From Cyathus striatus (lineage: Eukaryota > Basidiomycota > Agaricomycetes > Agaricales > Nidulariaceae), in assembly GCA_025738555.1 (NCBI GenBank), contig JAOVFP010000017.1, positions 2,604,001 to 2,668,000 on the forward strand: a stretch of 64,000 nucleotides of DNA, given 5' to 3'. Numbering within the stretch: the stretch's first letter is position 1; every line of letters begins with the position of its first letter. A program made the position numbers and the translations under genes. Below, one piece after another: positions 45,987 to 56,636 of this stretch. Below the pieces are notes generated by a model. That model was not told the origin of the DNA, did not search any database, and saw only the letters and a list, made by a program, of their open reading frames with translations.

Positions 45987-47482
45987 TGCCAGCATCGGAT
46001 CCCATTCTTCGTGATGCCCTCATGAAGTACCACCGTGAACTTGTCACCAAACCTGAAGATATATCTGAGAGGTTGAGAGCAGAGTATGACATAGAGATGA
46101 AGTTCGTGCTATTTGCTGAAGTTGTCAAAAGTCACGACTCACCCACTAATTGTGATCTAGTCCCCATACTATTAAACGAAGACGCAAAGAGTTAGGATTA
46201 CATGGAAGTCGTACAACTATGAAACATTTAGGTGATATTGAGGCCCAGCAACTTGTTCTAGATTTGGTTGATGCAGATCTCGCTGGTCAACAAGGTCCTC
46301 GTACAATTCGCCATAAGCTAGCAATGGAACAGGGAATTCATCTACCTCGAGACTATGTCACACAAAAAATGCACATTCATGCTCCTGAAGGATTTGAACA
46401 TCGTGATCCAGGTGCAAAGAAAATCCAGAGAACACCAAAAGTTCCAGTTGGATGTAATGAACGGTGGGCAGCTGATGGACATGACAAACTCTACCGCATT
46501 GGTTTTCCCATCTGGGCTATAGTCGATGATGCCACTGGCAAATTCATTGATGCTTGGGTTGTTCCCAGCAATCGACTTGGTAGTACCATTGCCTACCTAT
46601 TTCTCTGTGCTGTAGAGAAAGCAGAAGGTGCGTTGAGATGTTTGAAGTATTTTGTATTTCCAACTGGTAATTTGATTGTGTTTTTGGGTTTTTCTTACTA
46701 GGTCTGCCTCTTCAAGTCAGTACTGATTGCGGTTCTGAGACTACCAAGCTGCATGGGCTTGCGGTGGCTCTTCGGTGTGTGGCATTAATTGCACTGATAT
46801 TCTAATCTTAAAGTTCTGAAACCTCTCTGTTGCTTTTAGTCAAACAGCACACCCGGATTACGAGCACGAAGCATTCCCTGCCCATGTATATCTTAGAAGT
46901 GTCCACAACATTTCCATTGAAAGATCTTGGCTTCGTTTAAAGCTCAAATTTGGGGATACTGCTGTACAAGCATTCCAAATGGGTGAAGAAACTGGAATGT
47001 ATAACCCGCACAATCCTAATCAGTAGTGAGTATACTTTTTCTCTGTTTCACCTTATGGTTTTTCTGATTTATATAAGTGAATTATGTCGTTGGCTCTGGT
47101 CCAAACTACTTCGAAAAGAACTGAAAAGATACATCAATATTCACGATGCCTATAGAATGCGTAAAAATAAAGAGAAAGCTGGACCATCTGGAATGTCACG
47201 CAATCATGCATACAGTGTTCCAGAGTCATGGGGGGGTCGCAACTGCATTCTTCCAGTGGATCTGAATGTTGTGCGTGAAGTCAAACAAGCTATGATCGAA
47301 TCAGAAGATGGACCTCTGCTTGAGTTTGTGTCAAGTGAATATGCGGAGAAAGCCCAGGAGGCATATGATAGCTTACATATTCAAAATCTGAACTTCGGTA
47401 ACGTTTGGCATATTTTTGGATCACTACTACAAATTCTCTACTAGCCCCTGCTACTTACTTACCTTTGAAAGATATTCAGTAA
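45987..47482 (+). CDS. Integrase-like DDE protein, candidate transposase
   Basis: Six exons (45987-46101, 46161-46627, 46702-46774, 46840-47025, 47078-47397, 47445-47482) give 399 residues in one frame. The first codon is split (xTG), so a short upstream exon is missing from my model. The N-terminus has a winged/HTH-like segment (EMNPHTIKRRRKELGLHGSR). The rve-like catalytic core follows: WAADGHDKL (first Asp), STDCGSET (second Asp, 58 residues between) and NISIERSWLR (Glu, 42 between). The tail continues with ELCRWLWSKLLRKELKRYIN and NHAYSVPESWGGRN, ending LPLKDIQ. The fold is that of retroviral/IS3-like integrases, and this type is common as 'integrase core domain' proteins in mushroom genomes. 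Inside a TIR/TSD-bounded element it is the likely mobilising enzyme. The catalytic triad is intact. Confidence 0.88.
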
Positions 47483-47662
47483 TATCGTACCATAGCTGAA
47501 GTAAAGCAGAATAAAGTTAAGCTCTTATCAGCATTCGCAGAACTTGCATTTTAATATCACTGAAACATTTGTTCCGAATGAAAACCGCTCACACATGCAA
47601 CGTGCTTCAGATCCCAGCAACCACCAGTCTACTAGTGCTATATATACAGTTGATATGCTAGC

Positions 47663-50303
47663 ATGTGTTCAAATTTGCGTGCAAGACCTATCCCTCTACA
47701 TATGACTATCTGTACAGATTGTTCTAATTCCTTTCCACGACTTCCTGACTCGAAGTGTAACAAATGTTTACAGAAATTTCCTGGAAAGTCAGAGCCCGAG
47801 CTTCGGCAACTGTCTGTAAGTTACTAAATTTCAACATCCTGAATAACGAATTGATGAGTCAACTATTTTTCTTTAGGAAAGACCACAGTGCGCAGCCTGT
47901 GGCATAATGACCAGTCGCATTCGTGGTGGTCTTTGTGCTGAATGCATAACTCACTACAGTGAGTATACGACCTACATTGATATTTCCCCATATTAACGTG
48001 ACATTTACTATTTAGAAACACAAGAATTAGTTCCAAAAGTGCTGTATGAAAGATTTCCTTCCCTACATCAGATTCTTCAAGCCACTACTAATAGTGATGC
48101 CGACTTGGAGTTTGCCCAGCATGAATTTGAATTTGATGCAAGTCGCAGTGGTAGCATTTCAACAACTTCCGATCCCAATCAGATTGCAGCCTCTGTTTTT
48201 CAAATAGCTGCAACAGCTCAGTCCAATGCTTCACAACATCGCTTTGGACAGAAAGTACGCACTGTTTCGAAGGGTGGAAATTTGGGAAGAGTAAACCATG
48301 CAGTTGCATTCATGGATGAGCGCCACCAGAAGAAAAACGACCATACGGCTCAACAGTTGGTAGCATTAGCTGGCCTTAAAATTACTGCAACCATTTGGCA
48401 GTTAAAACTTTCGACTGGAAAGATGAATGAGGTATGTTTGTGTTAAACGATATTCATACTTACTTAACTGACCGTAAATGTATGGTTTTAGTTGGCCTAT
48501 ACTCGTATAACAAGGGTATACAATACATATGATTCTGTAAAGACTGCGCTAGACGATCTCCTATCTCGAGTGCGACAACAATTTCAGTCTCGTCACCCTC
48601 AGGCTGCGCAGTTAAACTGGTGTGAAGTCTGCATAGTTTCAATAATATAATAAACCTGATTATTTGATTCTTAGGGGTAATGTCACCGTATACTCCCATG
48701 AAAATAAAGGGAGATACTCGTCTGTAACGATCCAATGGGACAAGAAAGTTCGTGACTTGCTTAATGAATTTGTTACTCAAAGGCTTGGAAGTGCTACATC
48801 ACTGGCAGCTAACGAAATAGAGATGTGCCTTGTCTATACATTTGAAAATGTTGTATGTGTTTTCTTAGCATTTTCAACGTGTGCAACTCATTCATTCATC
48901 ACTTTGCACTCTAGTTTCATACTGAAGATGACAGTGATTATTTAACATCATCAGCTGTACGAAGTAGTGCAAGAGAAGGCTCACGCAAACGAGCTCTCAG
49001 CTCAACAACCGCCAAGGATTTCTCAGAAAATCCTCCAAACCGGTCCAAGACAGGCATGGGCTCCAAGGGGCGACCAGTACTTCGCAGTGGATACAGAATT
49101 CCAGATCACATCAGGTCTAATACACCCGGAAGCTTCATTGGGAACAAAATATTCCAGGCTCGCAATGTGGAGATGATCAGTTGCACCTTTATTTGTACAA
49201 CAGCACACTTTGATCCCTCTGGCTCTGGAGAGGTTACGATGAAGAAAGAAGAACACCTTCACTCTATTGAAGTGGCGGCTAGTAACAGCTGGATGGAAGG
49301 AGAGAAGCTCTTTGAACAAAATCAACATTTCAGAACTGGATTCGTCGGAGTTGGATCTACGAAAAGAGCTATCTATGTATGTCTGTTATTTGTCTAATTA
49401 TAATATTTCTTTATGTTCTCATTCACACAATGTAGGCTCGATATAAGAACAAGGACTATGTCGTTACACAGCCAAAGGATGAAAAAATGACACACGATGA
49501 AGTGCTTCGCACACTGAAGGAGGAGTATCATCTTCTATGTCAGTGTGATGGCTTTAAAAAATTGTTCGATGAATATTCACATGCATGTGAAGTATATACC
49601 ATACCCAGTAGGTTCATCGTCATCTTAACTTTATAGCCAGGTTAACATCAACTTGCAATGTTTGCTTAGAATTCTACTTTAACTTTAGCGGAGCCATCCT
49701 TGGAGAACTGGTGGAAACAGCCTCTGGTGGTCGCTCACTCCCACACAAATTTTTTCTTGCTACTCCACTTCTACCATGCGGAGAGGTTGATCCCCCGGTC
49801 AAGAAGTTCACAGGAAACGATGTGCTTGGACCATCAAGTGATGACCTCACCAAAGCCATACATTCTTTCGTACACTATACATTGAAGTATACGAACAACT
49901 ATTTTGCACCCTGTGATCTGCAAGGTATGGGTATCCATACAGATACATTTTATACATATAGCCTACTAATGCGAATGATTTCAGGAGCACCAGACATCCA
50001 AGGTATTATGTGTTTAATTGACCCACAAGCACACACGTAAGACAAACCATTGCTCTGTACCGTCACAGACTGACTACTTAAATTAGAGGAGAACCTGATG
50101 CACAAAAGCGGGTGTACTGGGATAGAGGCCCCAATGAAATAAACGAACTCATTGACCAACACGAAAAAGTATGCTCCGATAACTGGGTATGCAAGAAGCT
50201 AGAGCTTGCATCTGTCATCGTTGACAATGAATCTGAGGAATCTTCTCAGCGGTTGCAGGAGAGAAAGGAGAGGCACGATCTTGAATATATCTTGGAACCT
50301 TAA
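47663..50303 (+). CDS. Alpha-kinase with N-terminal zinc-ribbon-like domain
   Basis: Ten exons from the ATG at 47663 sum to 2115 nt, an uninterrupted 704-aa frame. The first 80 residues hold four cysteine pairs (CTDC, CNKC, CAAC, CAEC), like two zinc ribbons. A long linker follows, containing REGSRKRALSSTTAKDFSEN. The C-terminal third is an atypical alpha-kinase domain (MHCK/eEF2K family): AIYARYKNKDYVVTQPK, YFNFSGAILGELVETASGGR, DLTKAIHSFVHYTLKYTNNY, then the signature DLQG...QGIMCLIDPQAHT. The closing segment is YWDRGPNEINELIDQHEKVC followed by SDNWVCKKLEL, whose His and two Cys match the structural zinc site. The gene starts 180 bp after the integrase-like gene, on the same strand, inside the transposon. 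Substrate unknown. Intact and probably functional. Confidence 0.88.
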
Positions 50304-50445
50304 TCAGATTATACATTATTATACCGCCGTGTTTTTATTCTTGATTTTCTGTCGAGATGCTGCAGATTTGATATGAACGCCACACTTCAATTTTGAACAT
50401 AGTTGTTGATATATTTTGCTGAGCTCACATAGTAGAGCAGTTAAG

Positions 50446-50643
50446 GAATACAGTGGGGAGAAAGGAAACGACAAAGCAGGTAAGCTCGCTAATGAAGGCA
50501 CAACTGCCAACCCAACTGACAACACAGTCAATCTACACATCCCCCGCACCCTACGCACCTCAGGTACGAAGCTGAGCACCATGACCCAGGCCACCGCCTA
50601 CAAAGGAATACTGTGCGAGTCCATCAATAAGCCGCCCAACTAG
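50446..50643 (+). pseudogene. LINE RNase H fragment inside the element
   Basis: The plus strand encodes GEKGNDKAGKLANEGTTANP, followed by IPRTLRTSGTKLSTMTQATA. This is the GxxGNDxAxxLAxEG block at the C-terminal end of a LINE-type RNase H domain, related in layout to the copy at 16670. No reverse transcriptase or tail is recognisable, so it is a short remnant. Confidence 0.6.
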
Positions 50644-51159
50644 TGCAGCACGACCTGTAACCCCGACATTGTAAGATACACACAGGATCAAACGCAAGGA
50701 TTTGAGTGCCATGGCGAAGACATGGTCTAGAGTTGCAGCACCAGTAAGCGAGTGAGAGTTTGAACGAGAGAGGGCATGCATTACTGGTCGTGGGCTTAGA
50801 TCAAGTGTCGTGGCACCGGTGGGTGGGTGGGGGCTCGGGTGAGGGAGCGGGGGTTGCTGTGCGGGATCCTGAGGGTGGGTGGGAAAGCGATTGGTTTTCC
50901 CATTTACGAAGAACCCCTGAGGGCTGGTGTGTGTCCTTGAACTTCTTCAATTTCTTCACAGCAGGTGGTATAATACTAACCAGTCAAACGGAGATGAGAG
51001 ACAATGAGAACGAAATACACGGGACTAACTTTTGAGAGCTGATAGAGCTGCTCTGCTTGACCAGCGCGCAGAGATAATTCCAATCATAACGTTTCCAAGA
51101 GTCATCATGATCACAAGCATGATTCAAACGCCCACACAGATGATGATGGTGGGAGTGAT
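50644..51159. other. No gene recognised
   Basis: A GGGT/GGTG-rich stretch at 50815-50880 and otherwise unremarkable sequence inside the element. Confidence 0.4.
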
Positions 51160-51537
51160 GTTGAGGACCGGGTCGAACATAAAGATGATGAAAATAGTAG
51201 AAATATAGGCACTGGTGAAGGCGATGACAGTGTCACTGTCCTTCACACTATATTCTTTGAGGAGTTTGGCGTCGGCAAGGGCTTTACCCTTTAGAAGGAG
51301 GCGGTAGGCATCAGGTGGAGGAGTAGTCAGTTTCTTAGCGAGCTTGTCCTTTATAGCAGCAATGGTATCCGTTGGCTGGATTGACAGGGTGAAGGTCGCG
51401 GGGGCTTGAAGGATTTGAACACGAGCGAGATAGAAGCTGTGAAGGATGGAACATATGTTTAAGAACAATCGACATTGAGAAGCCCCTAGGCTGCGGACGT
51501 ACCTGCAGAAGACATGGATGCCTCTGGCTGTTTCCAC
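51160..51537 (-). pseudogene. Ubiquitin-like domain remnant
   Basis: The minus strand encodes QILQAPATFTLSIQPTDTIA, then AIKDKLAKKLTTPPPDAYRL and LLKGKALADAKLLKEYSVKD. This is the beta-hairpin, helix and LLxKGKxLxD turn of a ubiquitin-like domain. A plausible upstream exon (EWKQPEASMSSA near 51500-51540) precedes it, but the splice phase does not fit by one base, and the sequence after SDTV loses similarity. It is most likely a captured or decayed partial gene near the right end of the transposon. A small functional gene with an unusual intron cannot be excluded. Confidence 0.55.
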
Positions 51538-52257
51538 TCAGGAGCTGGAGGGACCGGAATCTACGCGAGTAAGAATACACATTGAATTGGGTGGCCCAAT
51601 GGTGCACGATGAAGAATAAAACCACGAGACTTGAGCCGACAAAAAACCTACATAAGATTTATTATTGAGATTGTCAAGATCCTACTACTCCCGTAAAGCA
51701 AAGCAGGGAAGCGGAGCGTACCCGAAACAGCAACAGCTGTCCACCCCATCCAACCCTCTCGCTTTGTCCTTCCTATATCCCATAGGTGCCCCCACTGGGC
51801 TTACACAGCTTCTTACGCCAGCGATCACTGAGTTATTGTAGCCACTTGTGGTATAGCTACAACACAAGGTCAAGTAAAGATATACAGTAAGAAATGTATG
51901 CACCTACCGAGAAGGAAAAACAACGATAAAGAGGGTAGAGGTAGAGGGGAAATGGACTCAGGACTGAAGGAGTTGACAGAGGAAAGAACACGAGTGCCGG
52001 CACAAATGTGCATCGGCGCTCGTGACTAGCTTAGGTGATCTTTAGCGCTACCATTCCTAATATTTCATATGGTCATTGGTATCTTTACACATGTCTGTCT
52101 ATGCTGAGCGCTCTGTCACAACTTACAAAAGACATAATAAATGTGTGTACATGTACCTGCGGACTGCAAAGGGGGGTTCATCCCTTCCTACAACATGCCC
52201 CAATATTAGCATACAAAGACCCCACTCATAACGGAACGAGAAGCCATCAAAAGCAAC
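51538..52257. other. Element right subterminal region
   Basis: I find no gene. A minus-strand frame at 51685-51903 has no recognisable motif. Confidence 0.4.
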
Positions 52258-52283
52258 AGACCTGCTCCTTCTCGGCTACCGTA
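52258..52283 (-). repeat. Right terminal inverted repeat
   Basis: 26 bp ending CTTCTCGGCTACCGTA; the perfect reverse complement of 41539-41564. Confidence 0.92.
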
Positions 52284-52289
52284 AATAGC
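52284..52289. repeat. Target-site duplication, right copy (10.7-kb element)
   Basis: AATAGC directly after the right TIR; identical to 41533-41538. Confidence 0.88.
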
Positions 52290-55200
52290 GCTTCCTCGAA
52301 CGTAAAATGCGTGTTCATATGAGACATGATGCAGTTGCATTAGTTACATATATGGTGGTAACAAAATGAAAGATGGGAGTACAGTGACACCAGAATAGAT
52401 ACCTGAACAATGAGGCTTATAGTTACTCGCAAGTTACCGGTCACTGGGACGCCAAAATCTCTGAGTGTGTTTAAAGACATTAGGTCTGCTTTACGGTAAT
52501 TTTGTTTTTACAGAAACATATATAATGGTTATATCTATGATATGCGAGAAGCATAAATAAATACCTTTAGAAGCTATCGAGAAATTCAACTATCTATAAA
52601 ATGTCTGTTATCAGCTCGTTCCCACTCAATGGGACAGTCACATCACATCTAAATTAAGGAAATGAAGTGATACGCGAAAGGTTATGTAATCGAATCCGTC
52701 GGGTGGTGGTTGCCTAGTGATGTGACAGGGTGTGTCTTATCTCCCCGTCTCTACTCTTCAGCATCGCTATTTTTTCTCTATCTAACATTTTTCATTGCTC
52801 ATTTGTATACTATGATATACTGGGAATTGCCGACTGTGTCGGCGGCAACCTTGCTTGGGAAAAGGTTGTCGCACGAACATTTTTGGTAGTTTGTCAAGTA
52901 TTAAGCTGGTTTGCTTGAGTAGTTAAGTACAGTATAGGGCTAACAATGTTGAATGGTGTTGACAAAGTGGAATGAACAAGAAAGAGTCATTGAGAGTTGT
53001 TATTTACGGAGGAGGTTTCATGAGGACTCTCCGCTGTTAGAGATGGTAATGGCAAGTTAGGAGGAATAGGTGAAAGAGAGAGATGAGAGTGAACTTCCAC
53101 TGTGGCATTGATGAAACGGCAACGGTAGTCGGCAGGATAGATATGCTTGAAGTCCATCAATGTCCTCAATAGCTGGTCCATGAGCGTCATAAGGTATCGG
53201 GACTGCGTCGTTAGCAAGTGGCCTCAATGGTAAGAGGACAGTTCAACATATTAGGGAGTAACCTATGTATTTGGAAGGAACTGTAGATTTATTTTAGTGG
53301 ATAGAAAAGTTAGAATCGGGAAGTTGAGATATAAAGATATTAGAGTAATACAAACGCTAGCGACTAAACAATTCATGTTTCAGGCTGAGTCGGGGAGCGA
53401 AGGAGGGACCGGGTAAATTGAGTCTGTCTCACTTGTACGTGGCATTGTTAAGAAGTGCAGGGCACAAAACGAACAGAATAGTTCGAGATTTTAATGATGC
53501 AATATTTATGCAAGCACACAATCCGGAACTACTGGAGGAGGAGGATGGAAAGGCTGGACAGAAGCACTAGGCTGCAACGGGAAAATGTGAAGCAGAAAAG
53601 GGACGGAGAGACACAGTGGGGTAAACTTATGGATTGAGTACTCGTGTAATGTAAGCAGACTACGCTGAGTACCCATACCCACATTATCGTACCAACGGCA
53701 ACATCCAGCCCAAAACGCAACTATCCGTGGCCCAAACGGTGTGAAACAATCAGACCACAGCAAACGACGGGACAGATAGCCACAGAGGTATCGATAAACA
53801 GACGATCCAAGCAGTCAAGTATAGCGGCCGGGAGTCTCAGAGAATAGCGCGAGCAGAGGCATTGCTTTAAAATGAAGACATAGGCTGGACACGGCCCGCG
53901 GCGTCGCGAGGACAGCAACGACAAACGCCTTCATGCAGTAATTCGGAATCGAGAAACCAGGGCCATGCACCGAATCAGTGCACCAAGGGATAGGCCGAAC
54001 AAGCTGTAACAACAAAAAGTTAAACGTTACCTGAAGGCGCGCCAAATATCAGAGAAGCAATCACAAACAACCAAGGGAACACAAGGAAGGCGCAAGAGGG
54101 CGACCTTGGGCAACCCAGAACGCTGTCGACACACTTACAGCATGAGAAAACCACTGCACGAAGTTGAACATACCACAACAGTACGCCAATGAATGTGAGC
54201 ATGGCACACCCATTCGCAGACGACGACACCGAGACGCGTTCGAAAAGGATGGCCACCGGATAGTGTGCCAAAAAACAGGAAGTGGAGTACGAAAATAAAG
54301 GGACGCAACGGTGCTCAAAGGCAGGCGGAATAAATAATCTTGGAATAAACGAACTTCAACGAAGAGTTCAAGAAGAGCTGTAGACTACTAAATAGTACCA
54401 TAGAGAACTCGACGCGGCAGTCACCGGACACAATCACATGTACGCACGTGCAGGTCAAAAAGTGAACCCAATTATGCCCCGGAGAGAAACCTTGCCAAGC
54501 AAGGTGATATATAAATGTTATACAACATATTACTGTCTTTTCCATTCTGATTTCAAGCATGGTCTTGTGTTTGGGAGGGTTACCCCCTTTGTTAGGTCCT
54601 TTGTAACTGATTTATGAACAGACTGTTGGTGTAGTAGTAAAATAATAACAGAACTATGTAGCAGTATATAAGGTCTACTAAATACAAAAAAATTGAAACA
54701 TATCAGTGAGAAATTGTTGAGTAAATGAGGTTTGTCCCATTGAGTGGTGGTGTCCCATTGACCGGTAAGCGACTGTGTATACATATGTACCTCGAGCTTG
54801 GAGAATACCACAAAGGTAAGCACATCACTAAATTTTGGACCAACTCGTGAGCGGTTATAACCCATCACGATGCACCGCAATTAACATAATCTACCATAAT
54901 CTCGTGACCGTCTCATAACCGATCTTAATTAATCTTGAGTTACCCTCAACTTGATAATTCTGGATGGTTCATCACGATTCAGCCGATAGTTACATATATG
55001 TTATAAGTTTATCTAACATTGCAATAGAATTATGTTTTATTATGTAGTTATATCGAACTTGTAACTATGGCGGATGCATAAATACCAACAATATGCAGTT
55101 TTGAACTCAACAATACTTGTTCATTAGGATTCAGGACATTAGATCAACATTAGATTTTATTTTATTGTTGAATACTACGTATACAAATATTGTAGCAATG

Positions 55201-55380
55201 TGGTAATCTATCATGTAACGACAATAGGGATAACTATGGTAGTTTAAGCAGCTAGCATAACAGTGGTTAAGATATGGAGATGATTAAAGAGATTATGCGA
55301 ACATAGAAAGGTACTTACAAGGTTTAAAAATTGGGGCTCAAGCAGGGTAGTGCTTTCAACGCAGCGGAATTCCGCCCGCT
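52290..55380. other. No confident gene
   Basis: The first 90 bp continue the dynamin upstream sequence seen in the two partial duplicates (GCTTCCTCGAACG, TGCGTGTTCAT). After that the match is lost until about 56600. A minus-strand frame at 52987-53217 (SRYLMTLMDQLLRTLMDFKH) could be a last exon of an unknown gene. Frames at 53506-54560 and 54530-54880 show no recognisable motif. Confidence 0.35.
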
Positions 55381-55704
55381 TACAGCTAGATACGAAACGA
55401 TAGAGAATCCATTTCTAAAGTCCAGTTGGAGACTTGTTTGGCTTTGGAGCTCGGCATATACAAACGGAAACCGGCATCACTGCCACAGCTAGTGGCCCGA
55501 ATTAAGTGAACTCCAAGTCTCTGCCATCCGCCCTGGTACTAGTGCCCTGCAGCTTATGTACTGTAAATCTCATTGACATTGAACATCGAATGTTGACAAA
55601 ATAGGCAGTACCAGTTTCTATTTGTACATGCCGAGCTCCAAAGCCAAACAAGTCTCCAACTGGACTTTAGAAATGGATTCTCTATCGTTTCGTATCTAGC
55701 TGTA
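55381..55704. repeat. Palindrome: 94-bp inverted arms around a 136-bp loop
   Basis: The left arm (55381-55474), TACAGCTAGATACGAAACGA onward, is almost exactly the reverse complement of the right arm (55611-55704), with only a few mismatches near the loop. The structure could fold back into a long hairpin. Confidence 0.88.
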
Positions 55705-56636
55705 TATGCTTTTAGATGTGGAGTACTCTTACAAATACTTTCGGTCATGGAGCCGTAAAGCGTTATAGGGCTCCGAGTCCGAGTGCACATGCTATCCTCG
55801 GTACATTTGGAGTCGGTGATGTCATACATAGCAAGCACGGATATGGAGACTTTCGGACCGCTAATATAAGTATTTGTGTTGCAACAAACCAGAGGCGATA
55901 ATAAATTATAGCAGGACCTTAGTCTTCAGTAGCCCTTAGATCTTAAACCTAGCATCAGTAATAGGTCTATTTAGGCAAATTATTCGACAACCTGAGCACT
56001 CTGTGCAAGTGTTTTGGACAATTATAATCCCAATCTCAGAATTTTGTGACCTCAGACGCAAACATACTCATGTACTGCTCGTAATAACATGATCATGATA
56101 CAGTGATAATAACTATAGTATGTTACGATGTATCACGATCTTAATGTAAAAGTAGTGGGAAGTAGTGAGCACGTTATATTGTTGGGAGCCAATCATGATG
56201 ACGTACGACAGTCATTATGAGCTCCTAACGTCTCGTAATCACTTCTGAGCTGGAGTAATTTGAATGTCTGATTGTAAGGCACATAATTATTGGCGAGTTT
56301 CTCACTGATTTACTGATGCACGACGGGCTTGTGTGGCTTCCAAGCAATATATGGCTGCTGCTCCCGGGCGTCCGTTAGAAGTTGGGAGAAGCACGGAAAC
56401 TGAACAGGTCCAGAGGTACGTAAGAAGGAGCCGTCCTAAAGTTGACGAGTGGGAATAACACCCAATCCCATAAATTAGCAAATTAGTATGCATACATACA
56501 ACAAATCATAGCATAGAAAGTACATTAGTTCAGTTTCAAACCACATAATCAAAACGTCCCATCCTCTTACTCCCTACAAAGTCAAAAGTCAGCCTCTGCC
56601 CAACCAGCACAAGAGTAAAAAATCACACACTTTCAA
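55705..56636. other. No gene recognised
   Basis: AT-rich DNA up to the 3' end of the GGPP synthase gene. Confidence 0.45.

Larger units (their letters stand above)
41539..52283 (+). mobile_element. 10,745-bp TIR transposon with integrase-like DDE gene and alpha-kinase
   Basis: The ends are perfect 26-bp terminal inverted repeats (41539-41564 and 52258-52283) beginning TACGGTAGCCGAGAAGGAGC, flanked by a perfect 6-bp target duplication AATAGC. Two partial duplicates of the host locus (near 11620 and 14070) carry the same flanks without the insert, confirming the boundaries. Cargo in order: an SLM1-type BAR/PH gene fragment (+), an RNase H1 N-terminal-domain gene (-), an integrase-like DDE protein (+), a zinc-ribbon alpha-kinase (+), a LINE RNase H fragment, and a ubiquitin-like gene remnant (-). 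The integrase-like protein is the natural candidate for the transposase. Identical TIRs and TSDs, plus intact genes, suggest a recent insertion. Polinton/Maverick elements also make 6-bp duplications, but no polymerase, ATPase or capsid gene is present. Confidence 0.9.

Noticed and set aside
41539..52283. Could the 10.7-kb element be a Polinton/Maverick, which also makes 6-bp TSDs and has an integrase?
   Set aside because: No protein-primed DNA polymerase, packaging ATPase, protease or capsid genes are present, and the TIRs are only 26 bp.
41539..52283. Simple inversion between two copies of a short repeat as explanation for the inverted ends
   Set aside because: An inversion would not create a direct 6-bp duplication outside both ends, and the paralogous empty sites lack the whole interval.
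53506..54560. Several overlapping minus-strand open frames of 63-85 codons
   Set aside because: They overlap in different frames without motifs, as expected for a stretch with few stop codons.
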